Assembly (NCBI GenBank): GCA_014058105.1
Contig: JACGCM010001504.1
Coordinates: forward strand, 1-64,000
Direction: 5' to 3'
DNA from: Kingdonia uniflora
Lineage: Eukaryota > Streptophyta > Magnoliopsida > Ranunculales > Circaeasteraceae
DNA: 64,000 nucleotides
The notes under the pieces were generated by a model that saw only the letters and a program-made list of their open reading frames with translations, made no database searches and was not told where the DNA came from. Shown here in pieces: positions 23,060 to 33,023 of the stretch (position 1 is the stretch's first letter; each line of letters begins with the position of its first letter). Both the position numbers and the translations under genes were made by a program.

Positions 23060-24215
23060 ATTCAGAACGGCCATTTATATCGAAGATCAGTGACTAGACC
23101 TTATCTCAAATGCCTCTCAAAGTAAAAGCAGATGAAATGCTCAAAGACTTACATGAAGGGACTTGTAGTTCCCATGCCGCAGGTCGATCACTTGCAAACA
23201 GAGCGATTACACAAAGAGTGTTCTGGCCAGGAATGAGGAAACAAGCAGAAGAGTTCTCACGAAGATGCGATGCGTGTCAATGACATGGACACATGATACG
23301 AGCACCTGCACTCGAACTCCATGCAAGCAAGGTGTTATGAACTTTTAAGAGGTGGGCACTCGATCTAGTGGGAAAATTTCTCAATACTCTGGGTAACTGA
23401 AGGTTCTTACTCGTGGCAACAAATTACTTTACAAAATGGGTAGAAGCAGTTCCCCTTAGCCAAACACGAGAGGAAGTAATCATCTCATTTATCTAGGAAC
23501 ATTTTATCACTCGGTTCGGATTCCCCCACCTGATTTGGTATAATACGATTTGGATGCCCCCACCTGATTCGGATCGATAACGGGCCGCAGTTCGTTGGAG
23601 AGAAGGTAGTAGCTTTTCTCAACAAACACAACATTATTTATTCCCCATCCAATCCATACTACCCCCAAGGAAATGGGCAGGCCAAAATCATCAACAAGAT
23701 GATAGTGGATAGAATTAAGAAAAGGCTCAAATCATAAAAGAAAGGAAATTGGATACGGGAACTATCACATGTCTTATGGGCATACCGTACTATACCAAGA
23801 CAATCTACTGGATATTCCCCCTTCCTCATTGCTTATGGAATTGAAGCTATCATCCACACTGAATACCACCATTATGTCAAAGATCACGAGCTAACAGATG
23901 AAGAAAATGAGTTTGAGCTAGCCTGCAATATGATCTAGATCGATGAGACCCAAGCTCGAGCTGTTGCCACCCTGGGTTAAAATTATCATATACTAGCCAG
24001 CTCATATAACAGAAGAGTCCAAAACCGTGAGTTCCAAATTGATGATCTAGTCCTCAGAGGGATCCTAAAGAGCAGAAAAGAGTTAATTACATGTCGGGAA
24101 GCTCGTAGAGAATTGGGAAAGTCAGTTTCTAGTAGTAGGACAGACTGGACTTAGATCCTACTAGGTCATGACAGAGGCCTCTATCGCCATGTTCAGCCAG
24201 TTACATCGCCTTTCT
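23060..24215 (+). pseudogene. Integrase of element B2, broken
   Basis: Zinc finger: DLHEGTCSSHAAGRSL and RRCDACQ. First Asp in KRWALDLVGKF; second in the IDNGPQFV block at about 23575. The Glu position reads YPQGNGQAKIINK, again K for E as in element B. A short tandem duplication precedes the second Asp. The C-terminal SSYNRRVQNREFQIDDLVL block ends by about 24060; the tail decays by about 24215. Confidence 0.8.
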
Positions 24216-24239
24216 GAATCTAATTATGCCCATGCTTAA

Positions 24240-27060
24240 GAGCGGGCGATCACTGCAGATTCTTTGTTCTTCTTCGAACGGGGAGTAAAAGAAACCTTAG
24301 CGAGATTTTACAAGTGTTTCTTACAAGAAACTTAGAAAATTGGGAACTCAGATCCCAAAATCTTTATTCCAGCATTCACCTCTGCCCTACACATCGATTC
24401 TAAGGTTCGAGAAGAGCTTATTCTGCACAAGCCAAGAACGGTCACATAATTTATTGATGTAGTTAATAACTACATCAAACTAGAGCAATCCAAGAAAGAT
24501 AAGATGAAGAGCTCCTCTGCCATCTATTCTCGAGAAGCAACTTTAACTCTACCTCAAAGATCGACCACAACAACGAGGTAGAATAACTGACAACAATAGA
24601 AGAAAGGACGGCAAACCCGACAGACCAGTCCCAGTTCTACCCCAAATGGCAACGACTCTCTCCACTATCTTACTAGCGATAAAAGGAGATGAGTGTTATC
24701 ACGCACCACAAACAATTCTGGATATCCCCATCAAACCTTTATGTCAGTATCACAATGTACATAGCCATGAAACTGACAACTGATACTCTCTCATCCGAAT
24801 CTTTTATCACACCTCTTGGCATGAAGGCTTCATAATTATGTCATCGACATCCAAAAATTTCTCACAGATGAAGCATAAAACAAAGACCTGGAGAAAAATC
24901 AGGTCCTATGGCAGGCTCGCCACCTATATATGATCGATATTGTGAAAGGAAAGAAAAGAAAATAAGATGATCGGATTAAATCTTGTTGTAAAATAACATC
25001 CTCAGATAAATCTATAAAACATCTCCCCAGCTTGAGCAAATCAAAACGTCAGTACCATATCACCTTCGAGGACTGTGATACCAGCCACGTGAAATAACCT
25101 CATGATAACCCTCTCACCATTATGCTCAAAGTCAGACAAGACTATCTACATACGCTTCTTGTCGATATAGGAAGAGCAACGGATGTATTGTTCTGAAGAG
25201 TGATTGAGGTCCTAGGCCTCACAGACTCTGTGAAAGTTTTGACAACAACGATCACCAGCTTCAACGGCTCGAAGGAATCTACCACATGAGAAATTACTCT
25301 GCCAGTTTAGGCAGGATCAGAAACAACATTTGTAAAATTCCTTGTCATCGATGCTGAGTCCAAATATTTAGGTATTTTGGGTCATAGTTGGTTACATTAG
25401 ATCAAAGCAGTTCTTCAACGTATTATTTTGCATTAAGATTTCTAACGGATCATGGAATCTACAAAATTAAAGGCAGCCAAGCAGCTGCACGTATGCGCGA
25501 GAATACAACCACCAACACTCATACAATAAAATTTCTCAAAGCATAACAACTACAATAGGAAACACCCGTCATATTCGAGCAACATGAGACCAAAATAGTC
25601 AAATCCATTGAACTCGGTGGTCCTGGGCGTCACACCTTCATTGGCTCCAAGCTATCCAACCGATGAAAAAGAAGCCATGATCCAGCTACTTAAGAAAAAC
25701 GTCGATATCTTTGCCTGGACTTTCCAAAAAATGTCTGGAATTAATCCATTAATCGTGTGCCACCGACTAAACCTCCTTTCAGATAACAAAGATGTCATAC
25801 ATAAATAATAGAACCTAACTCCCTGCCTTTGTGATGCAGTAAACAAAGAGATTGATAAATTCCTTCGGGTTGGTTTTATTCGAGAAGCCAAGTATCCAAA
25901 GTGGGTTTCTAACATCGTAGCGGTCCCAAAGAAAAATGGAAAAATTAGAGTTTGTGTTGACTTCTCAGAACCCAACAAGTTTACACCTAAGGATAGTTTT
26001 CCGCTACCACTGATTCTGCAACTCCTCAACTCTGTCGTAGGGCACAAACTTTTTTCTATGATGGATGCAGCCTCTGGCTACAATCAAGTTCCACTCGCCG
26101 AAGAAAATCAAGAAAAGACAACCTTAATTACTGAAAGAGGTCTTTACTGCTACATAATAATGCTTTTTGGGTTAAAGAATGCAGGAGCTACTTACCAAAG
26201 GCTTATCACAAAAATGTTCAAAGATCACCTAGGCACAATCATAGAAGTTTACATCGACGATATGATCTGCAAAAGCTTGAAGCGCGAATATCATTTCAAC
26301 AACCTCCAAACCATCTTTGATATCCTTCGTAAATACCAGATGAAACTCAATCTAAAAAAATGCCAATTCAGAGTTGCATCTGGCAAGTTTCTAGGACACC
26401 TAGTAAGCAAAAAAGGAATTGAAATCGATCATGCACAAATCAAAGCACTCATTGTAATGCCATCTCCACGAACCAAAAAAAATGTTTAAAAATTTACTGG
26501 CAAGATTGCCGCTCTTCACAGATTCATCTCCAAGTCATCTGATCGATATAAGCTTCTTTACCTCATTCTTCATAGCAATCTTACTGCACTTTCAAAGAAA
26601 CAACATAAAGAGATTATTTAGACTCTTGACTGTGAGTTAGCCTTCCAAAATCTTAAACGATACTTGGGGCGTCGTCCTATCATTAGTACTTCAGTTGATG
26701 GCGAAACACTAACCATGTACTTATCCATAACTGAAGACTCTATTAGTTCCGTACTTATCTAAGAAGATGATGGAGTAGAAAAACCAATCTACTTCATCAA
26801 CAAGACACTCATGCTTGCTTAAAAAAGATACACCACAACAGTAAAACAACTACTCACCTTGGTCTACAACTCTTAAAAATTTTATCCATACTTTCAAGCT
26901 CATCACATCAAATTCATCACCAAGTATCCCCTCAAATTGGTACTCTAAGAGAAAGAGAAATCTCAAAGAATTCAGTAATGGTCTGTTTTCCTCAGGGAAT
27001 ACGACATCTCCTTCGAACCCCAGATTCTCTGTCTTTGAACTACCTTTTAAAAATGCAGCC
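24240..27060 (+). mobile_element. Partial third Tat-lineage Ty3 element (B3)
   Basis: Begins inside gag directly after the B2 integrase and continues through the gag zinc-knuckle pattern (C-Q-Y-H, H-E-T-D-N-C at about 24740-24782), protease (about 25130-25190, active-site region reading VDIGRATDVLF, so Thr to Ile), RT (25608-26500) and RNase H (about 26700-27060). No LTR, primer site or integrase was found. It repeats the B2 domain order in the same orientation, and the RT is better preserved than B2's. Confidence 0.8.
25608..26489 (+). pseudogene. Reverse transcriptase of B3, nearly continuous
   Basis: The core block 26058-26489 is one 143-codon stretch containing MMDAASGYNQVPLA, LFGLKNAGATYQRL, the intact palm motif VYIDDMICKS and KCQFRVASGKFLGHL. 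Upstream 25608-25808 (PTDEKEAMIQLLKKNVDIF) and 25840-26057 (WVSNIVAVPKKNGKIRVCVD) supply the fingers, interrupted by adjacent stops near 25805-25812. This is the only Tat RT in the window whose YIDD box survives inside a long open stretch. Confidence 0.85.
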
Positions 27061-28306
27061 AACTCTTATCAGTCATTCGGATATGGTCTTCTGAAGACAC
27101 TCCATCAATTCAAGAAGGCACATGAATTCAACCCTACCGCCAACCATCATGTAATAAGGAATTGGGAATTAACATCTAATTATGCTCAGGATCTTTTCTC
27201 TTAGAGTATCGATCCATCTGAGATCATGTCTGATGTATCCCGCATAACTAACTGTAGCCCAACTCTGTCCTGTGATAACCACGTATTTTACTGTGATTCA
27301 GAAATGTGAGTCTTCACCAATCTGTGAGCTTGAAACGATCCAGAACCATCTTGTGGAATAATAAGGATCAACTCAGCTAGAACACTCGCACGACGACACA
27401 CCTAAAACTCAACTACAGAGCCAGAGAATAAGCATCACTCGGCCTTCTTGCCTTCTTGGAGTGAGCAAAGCAGTGTCTAAGCATCATATGCTATTATGGG
27501 ACAAACTGTCAAATAGGCATCAACCCAACTTGGAGAGGCCCACGGTTCATGCCGCGTAACCAAAAAAAAACTCTTCCATCAACGTCAATACTAAAGAAAA
27601 TCACTGTGTACAAACTTGGGACTAAAACCATGTCTTCATCTTCTATCTACTTCAATATTCTGATCATGACGTTCAACTCTGAAACGTATCTGTGTCCAAT
27701 TCAGGACAATTAAAATGAGTATTAACCAGGATTTTTTAATCTTTTGTAGACACTAAGGAATTCCAACCTAACCAAGCTTCGCGGCTTCCACACTTAAGTA
27801 CTTGGCATACAACACTAACCATATCGATCTCTGCTGAGAACTTGGGGCATTGTCCTTTATCACAACTGTTACTTTTCTTCGTAGTGTGCAGGTAGATTTA
27901 ATACTAATCTTAGAACTGCTAGATCACCCTACTACTATTTTTCATAGAGCATCTGCTATATTGACCAACATTTATGAAACAACTAACTATATAGGTTACC
28001 ACGTCTAACTCAAACATCAGTCTTTCCTCTTAACGTCATTGTCCAAAGCACATTCAACTTGAGCAATCTCGCGTTCGTATATGTAGCCTTCATCTCGCAT
28101 CCAATATCAACTGACATGTAGGCAACTCACTTTACAAGTATTTACAACAGTGCTTGGATCATTTATCATGAGCAACATAGGCTCTAAAGATAGCATAGGC
28201 CAAATGGGCCTTGCTCTAAAAGGCTAGGTCAACTCAGACCTACTATGACGAACAACTGTTAAGTAGGTATTCCGTATTGCCAACTCGAGAACCATGGCTA
28301 TGATCT
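27061..28306. other. Degenerate sequence, possibly retroelement internal region
   Basis: About 1.2 kb with no convincing ORF. If the primer-site relic at 28307-28319 is real, this would be the internal part of a minus-strand LTR element, but no gag motif is readable. Confidence 0.35.
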
Positions 28307-28319
28307 GCTCTGATAGCAA
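28307..28319 (-). other. Relic of a tRNA-Met primer-binding site
   Basis: GCTCTGATAGCAA is the complement of the usual TTGGTATCAGAGC with one change. It lies one base before a TGTCATGG that could be an LTR end, implying a minus-strand element with its LTR to the right. Confidence 0.45.
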
Positions 28320-28320
28320 C

Positions 28321-28900
28321 TGTCATGGCCCGGCCCGGGGACGACGCTACAGTGCCCGGAGCACAGTGGAATATGAGGTCGTGCGACGTACGTGCACGTG
28401 CGGCCGACATGTACAAGCCTTCTTCACTAGGTACGACGGCGCCTATGGAATATACTCACGGATTCTAGAGTGACATCCGGATAATCATGGATACTCGTGA
28501 GGGGTCGCCGAATATGTATTCGTAATAGGCGACAAAGCTAAAAGTTCCCTCAATAATCCATACAACGTAATCACTTGTAACTGGGCACGAGGTACGGATA
28601 GTACACCTGTCCTGGCAGTGGATCAGGGTAGTTCAATATGTGGGGTCCTAGATATATATAAAGTGGCGATGAGCCTGGGCTAGCTGGATGAAATAACATA
28701 GTCCATTTATAAGGGGCGGTGCGTCTCGATTGGTTCGTCGGGCATAGCGGCGCCCTATTCAGCCCTATCTGGAAAAGTGGCCCGCATTGCAAGGCAATGT
28801 CTCCTGACATTTCCAATGCCAATGATAACTTATGAACATCTCTTGTGGATGGTCCATGAGCCGGGGTCCAAGATGACCAAACTATAAAGCTTACTTTGTC
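28321..28900 (-). repeat. Possible GC-rich LTR
   Basis: Starts TGTCATGG beside the primer-site relic. It is more GC-rich than its surroundings, especially 28327-28450 (CCCGGCCCGGGG, GTACGTGCACGTGCGG), and holds an ATATATATAAAG box at about 28649. The right border is not defined and no partner LTR exists in the window. Confidence 0.35.
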
Positions 28901-29778
28901 ATGGGGAGGTTTGGAACAACTTTCTCCTTAATATAGCTACTAAGTAAATAACTTGTTTTCAAAAGGAAACATAAAAGGTGGAGATGAAGAATACTGGCAC
29001 TTCTCTCCCCCTTAACTAATTCCGTTTTTAACGAAACTTGACGTGTAGCTATATTGAGATATAAATAGCATATATCCAAGGTCAGAAGTCAAAACGCTCA
29101 GATAGATTTACTCGGCGTTCGCTGAGGCGTCACACTGGGTCTTCTTTGACTTCTGTAATTCTGACGATTATGCACAGACACCCAAAGCTTAGTGGTGATT
29201 GTAAAATACATATGATGGTTTAACAAGATATTTTTTTATGCTTTTTGAAATGTTCTCACAGTATCTTCATATTTCAAATGCAATGTCTGAAAGTTGGACT
29301 TTTGATTAATGTAAAGCTCATCCGTCAATGACTAAAACCACAGGATTTGAGCAGACCTTGGATGAATTAAGTAAACTGGTGAATCACCTCCATGTTGATT
29401 TGAGACTGAAAGTTTGGACATAGATGTTATTTTCTTGTCCCCATGAACTTCTACGGCTTTGAGATATGATACCGAAACCATTCTATTCTTTGAAATAATT
29501 TACAACCTAGGTTTATTTTTGATCCTAGATTTTCAGTAGCTACAAAAATTTTCTCACGAAAAACTTGGAAGTGCAAACACTGCATTAAAAATTCATATTG
29601 AGATACAAATTTTGAAAACCATCGATGCATATATATACATAAATTTGAAACACAAACACAAACACCAACACCAACACCGCATATTACATAGATTTGAAAT
29701 AAATCCTTCAGCCAAACACAAACACACAGTATATAGAGTTAGTTTATTCTGAAGCAAGTAGCAGCAGCAGTAGTAGTT
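28901..29778. other. Intergenic DNA and 3' flank of the ASR gene
   Basis: No gene recognised. A CACAAA/CACCAA microsatellite lies at about 29650-29682. The last 100 bases before 29779 would be the ASR 3' UTR. Confidence 0.5.
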
Positions 29779-30274
29779 TTAAAAGAGGTGGTGATGCTTC
29801 TTTCCATGGGATTTCTTTGCTTCTTCCTTTTCCTCTTTCTTTTCATGGTGCTCATGATAAACGTACCCTCCACCCCCAACTGCTGCCGCTTCTGCAATCT
29901 TCTCTTTAAGCTTGTGCCTATGCGCATGTTCAGGGTCCTTTTTCGCCTCATGCTTCTCGTGCTACATAATTTTAACAAAAAATTCTTAATCACTAAATAA
30001 GATATATGAAATGCATATGTTTACAAATATGTATGATTGTATGTATGCGTTAGCTTACTAGAGCAATCGCAGTGGCAGCAGCAGTTCCAATCTCGCCAAG
30101 GTGCCCCATTCTCTTATGATGTTTCTCTTCTTTGACATGTTTTTTATACTGCTGTTCTTTCTCAATCTTTTCATAGTTGACCGTGGAAGAACTGTAATCT
30201 CCTCCATCTTCTACTAAAACTGGGGTTTCCTTCTTGTGCTGGAAGAGACCATGGTGATGCTTCTCCTCAGACAT
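29779..30274 (-). CDS. ASR: ASR protein (ABA/WDS family), two exons
   Basis: A small hydrophilic stress protein of the abscisic acid, stress and ripening family. Family members act as zinc-dependent chaperone-like and DNA-binding proteins in cytosol and nucleus. Exon 1 is 30274-30059 (72 codons, [16 protein letters not shown]...), then a 97-bp intron (30058-29962, donor GTAAGC, acceptor TGTAG), then exon 2 at 29961-29779 ending TAA. Joined length is 132 residues, normal for ASR. The N-terminal His cluster (KHHHGLF) is the zinc-binding segment. The C-terminal half has the ABA/WDS domain, with [20 protein letters not shown] and an Ala/Gly-rich turn, and ends KKHHHLF. Phase 0 splice, no stops: it appears functional. 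It is the only intact host gene in the window. Confidence 0.93.
29962..30058 (-). other. Intron of the ASR gene
   Basis: 97 bp, AT-rich, with GT at 30058-30057 and AG at 29963-29962 on the coding strand. It falls between codons, just after the Ala/Thr-rich ATAIAL at the end of exon 1. A single intron at this place is usual for plant ASR genes. Confidence 0.85.
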
Positions 30275-30479
30275 GGTTGTTCTCTCTCTTTTTTGATGGT
30301 TTGAGAATTACTGTGAGGAAGGATCCGTTGACTCCCCAAACTAAATCACCAAAAAACTCCTTACTACAACCGTAAGATGAAACAGATACAATCAATGCTG
30401 ACACGGCAGAAGAAAATGAAGAGAACTCAGCTTGGGCGGCTTGGCTCGACTTAGTCAAACAAAAAACCCTTTTGTATTT

Positions 30480-30484
30480 CACGT
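30480..30484 (-). promoter_or_regulatory. ACGTG (ABRE-type) core upstream of ASR
   Basis: Plus-strand CACGT reads ACGTG on the coding strand, about 206 bases before the ASR start codon. ACGTG is the core of ABA-response elements, consistent with the known ABA induction of the family. Two TTGAC W-box cores are also present (about 30326-30330 and 30454-30458). A single short core can occur by chance. Confidence 0.35.
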
Positions 30485-30753
30485 ATCTCTCACTACTTTC
30501 TAGAGTCCGATTTTGCTGATCACCCGGTGCAGGCGCGCGAATACTTATGAGTTGTCACATTGTTGTTAAGGAAAAATATCATTTTTCATTTCTGTAACAT
30601 CTATAGCACAATTGTTTTCAAAAGCAAGGATCCTGGGAGAATTTCTTAACCTCGAATAGTCTAGGAAACTCAACCTCAATTTAAACCAAAGAATAAGCTC
30701 TGAGTTGGGTTTTATCAAGAGACCAATCTGGTAATAGCAGTAAGGGTATCCTT
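30485..30753. other. ASR upstream intergenic DNA
   Basis: No gene recognised. This is the stretch between the ASR promoter and the left target duplication (30754-30761) of the outer hAT element. The hAT insertion now sits about 490 bases upstream of the ASR start codon. Confidence 0.5.
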
Positions 30754-30761
30754 GTTAAACC

Positions 30762-30774
30762 TAGGGATGGCAAT
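30762..30774 (+). repeat. Left terminal inverted repeat of the outer hAT
   Basis: TAGGGATGGCAAT, inverse of 40821-40833. Followed by GC-rich subterminal sequence with repeated GGGGCGG and CCCCATCCCCGC motifs to about 30930. Confidence 0.95.
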
Positions 30775-31167
30775 GGGGCGGATTTGGGGCGGGGAGCCAA
30801 TATCATCCCCATCCCCGCTTAGGTTCCCACCTCCCATCCCCGCCCCGATCCCCATTTAAATTAAGCAGGGATCCCCAAATCTGCCCCACATAAATAAGTT
30901 CAATACCAGACCCGCCCCATCCTCGCCCCATTTAACTGTAGAGAACTATTCAAAAAAAATATTTGACCTCTGTTAATATCTAAAACAATCTGGCAAGTTT
31001 GGATCCTGCAGATATTGGAGATTCCAAGTAGAGAACTGAAGAAAGCAGAGAGAACCCATAACTTTCAACAATGCCATAATGCAGAAACACTAATTAAACA
31101 TGACCAACATGTATAATTTACATAAATACAAGGTAAAGCTGTAATACCAATAGAAAAGCATAAACTT

Positions 31168-31323
31168 TCATGGAAAACACAAAAATATTTAATTTACAGG
31201 AATTACAGGTTAGATCAAAGAGTACGGGCCATCTGCCCAAAGACTGAGCCCATTTCATGGAAAACATGAACATATTTCATTTACAGGAATTACAGGCTAG
31301 AACAAAAAGTACGGGCCATCTGC
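31168..31323. repeat. Two-copy tandem repeat, 86-bp unit
   Basis: TTCATGGAAAAC begins each unit (31168 and 31254) and ACGGGCCATCTGCC ends the shared part. The second unit shows a few substitutions. Position inside the outer hAT, next to the captured gene fragment. Confidence 0.8.
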
Positions 31324-31439
31324 CAACGATTTTTTCTTTCACACTACTTACAGCAATCCATAACTTACATAGATATGAGCTAAACAAAACTTTACTTTGG
31401 TAAACCGTCTCACTATAACTTGTAATTAAATATATCCAG

Positions 31440-31620
31440 ATCCCGGTCTGCTCAAAATTCTTTCCTCTTCAAGATTTCACCTGATGCCTGGTACATTCTC
31501 AGTTGCTCCTCTGTTAATCCATTAGTATGAGGAAGTTGTCTATGTCCTAAAGGGAACCCTAACCGTTCCCCCTCGATATCTGTACCATTTTCTGGACCAG
31601 AATTAAGATCTACACCTTGT
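31440..31620 (-). pseudogene. Unidentified coding-like fragment within the outer hAT
   Basis: On the minus strand a frame of about 50 codons reads VDLNSGPENGTDIEGERLGF, then LPHTNGLTEEQLRMYQASG, ending KRKEF and TGA. The composition is that of an ordinary soluble protein. It may be the end of the captured kinase gene or an exon from a different gene. Family not recognised. Confidence 0.4.
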
Positions 31621-31859
31621 CTATGTCATCATCAACATATCATTTTCTCATTACCAGTTTCTACCCTTGATTTCATCTTCTCATGTAATATCTGCAACAC
31701 AATCCAAAAAATAATGACACTGAGAAAATAACAAACTGCTATACTAAATTCATGTGTTAAAACATTTAGTTTATCCACCATGACATATAATCCACATTTA
31801 CAAGTCGTATATGACATGGTCAACCTTTCTTAACACTGTTTAGTAACTACTTCTGTCAA

Positions 31860-32330
31860 GGGTGTTTTTTTTGTGAAAGATACTTCTAAGATATTCTCCT
31901 CAGATCCCCATGTTGAACTTTCAGTTGCATATGTGTTTCGAATATCTCATGGTCTCTTTTTAGTTAATATTTCAATTAATAGAACAACGAAGCCATAAAC
32001 ATCAGACATCCCTGTGAAGCTGCCACTCTTCACACGTTCTGGAAATAAGGAGTTAAGGCTCCCTTCTACGACTGCATCAACATGTTCTTCACCGAAAGGA
32101 ATCCTTAAGCATGTATCAAAATCAAATAGTTTAGCACCATCTCACGTGTCCATTTTTTATTTTGTTTTGAGCTTATGTCCCTATGAATGATGGACATGGA
32201 AGTGGCAGTGTGCATATAGGTCATTGCATATGCAATCTTTGTTGCTATCCTTAATTTGCTCTCCCAGGATAATGCTGAATGACGATTCTTTAAAGAGAGA
32301 TAACCATTTACACCAATCATCTTATGGAGA
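31860..32330 (-). pseudogene. Captured protein-kinase fragment (ZED1-related or WAK-like)
   Basis: Minus strand, reading from 32320: LSWESKLRIATKIAYAMTYM, then SIIHRDISS, the catalytic-loop HRD of the RLK/Pelle kinases. After a damaged stretch come KLFDFDTCLRIPFGEEHV (DFD in the DFG place), a degenerate activation loop with FPERVKSGSFTGMSDVYGF, and VVLLIEILTKKRPEIF. The DFD/DFS form with IP-GE-HV is seen in ZED1-related kinases, many of them pseudokinases; a wall-associated-kinase-like origin is the alternative. The N-lobe, including the ATP site, is missing, and there are frame breaks around 32105-32160. It lies inside the outer hAT. Confidence 0.65.
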
Positions 32331-32810
32331 AATCTGAGAGATTTTTGTCACTTGGATATCTATACTAATATTAAATCCAAACAGATGCAAACTATAATCC
32401 AAGAAATCTAAGAAATCCAGCAGAGACTGCAAAGTATAAATCAAACAGATGCAAAGTATAATCAAAGTATAATGCAACAGATAAGAGATCAAAGTATAAT
32501 CAAAGTAAAAATCCAAGAAATCCAATAGATGCAGCAGAGACTGCAAAGTATAAATCCAAGAAATTTTCCACTATAAAGAGAAAGATAGATCAGAGATATA
32601 ACAGACCTTGATTTTCCAGAATTGAATTGGGAATTGTTGGAAAAAAAACCTTGTGGTTTTATCCTTAGTTTGAATGGTTGATATTTAAGTGGTTTATTTT
32701 TGTACCACATTGGGTATGTAGGTTACACAACTCTAGATTATAAGTAAGAGTTTACTTATGAGTTGTAATGTGCGTAATTTGAGTTGTCTCCAACAGACAC
32801 ATCATGAGGT

Positions 32811-33006
32811 GTGTCTTAAGGTATGACCATTGGTGAAGAGTCGTGTCTTAAGGTGTAACCCTTGGTGAAGAGTCGTAACTTGAGGTGTGACCTATAGTGA
32901 AGAGGCACTAACTTGAAGTGTGACATTTGGTGAAGAGGTACTAACTTGAGGTGTGACCTATTGGTAAAGAGACACTAACTTGAGGTGTGACCCTTGGGGA
33001 AGAGTC
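32811..33006 (+). repeat. Minisatellite within the solo LTR
   Basis: Six imperfect units of about 32-34 bp built on ACTTGAGGTGTGACC followed by TTGGTGAAGAG. It ends just before the TATATAA box, so it occupies the U3 promoter-proximal position. Confidence 0.85.
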
Positions 33007-33016
33007 ATCTGTACTC

Positions 33017-33023
33017 TATATAA
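33017..33023 (+). promoter_or_regulatory. TATA box of the solo LTR
   Basis: TATATAA immediately after the minisatellite, about 240 bases from the LTR end, the spacing expected for U3 followed by R and U5. Confidence 0.6.

Larger units (their letters stand above)
3261..24215 (+). mobile_element. Tat-lineage Ty3/gypsy element B2, split by element B
   Basis: A plus-strand element with 5' LTR, primer site, gag, protease, RT, RNase H, a second archaeal-type RNase H and integrase. The second RNase H marks the Tat lineage. Its 5' LTR is split: the left part ends at 3680 and the rest resumes at 18668-18798, with element B (3681-18662) between. Stops and frameshifts occur in every domain. No 3' LTR was found; after the integrase the sequence switches at about 24215-24240 into gag of another element. 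The left border is uncertain because no second LTR is available for comparison. Confidence 0.75.

Noticed and set aside
29788..30000. 70-codon plus-strand ORF over the ASR gene
   Set aside because: Antisense to ASR exon 2, which has domain motifs and splice sites; hydrophobic composition reflects the complementary strand of a Lys/Glu-rich gene.
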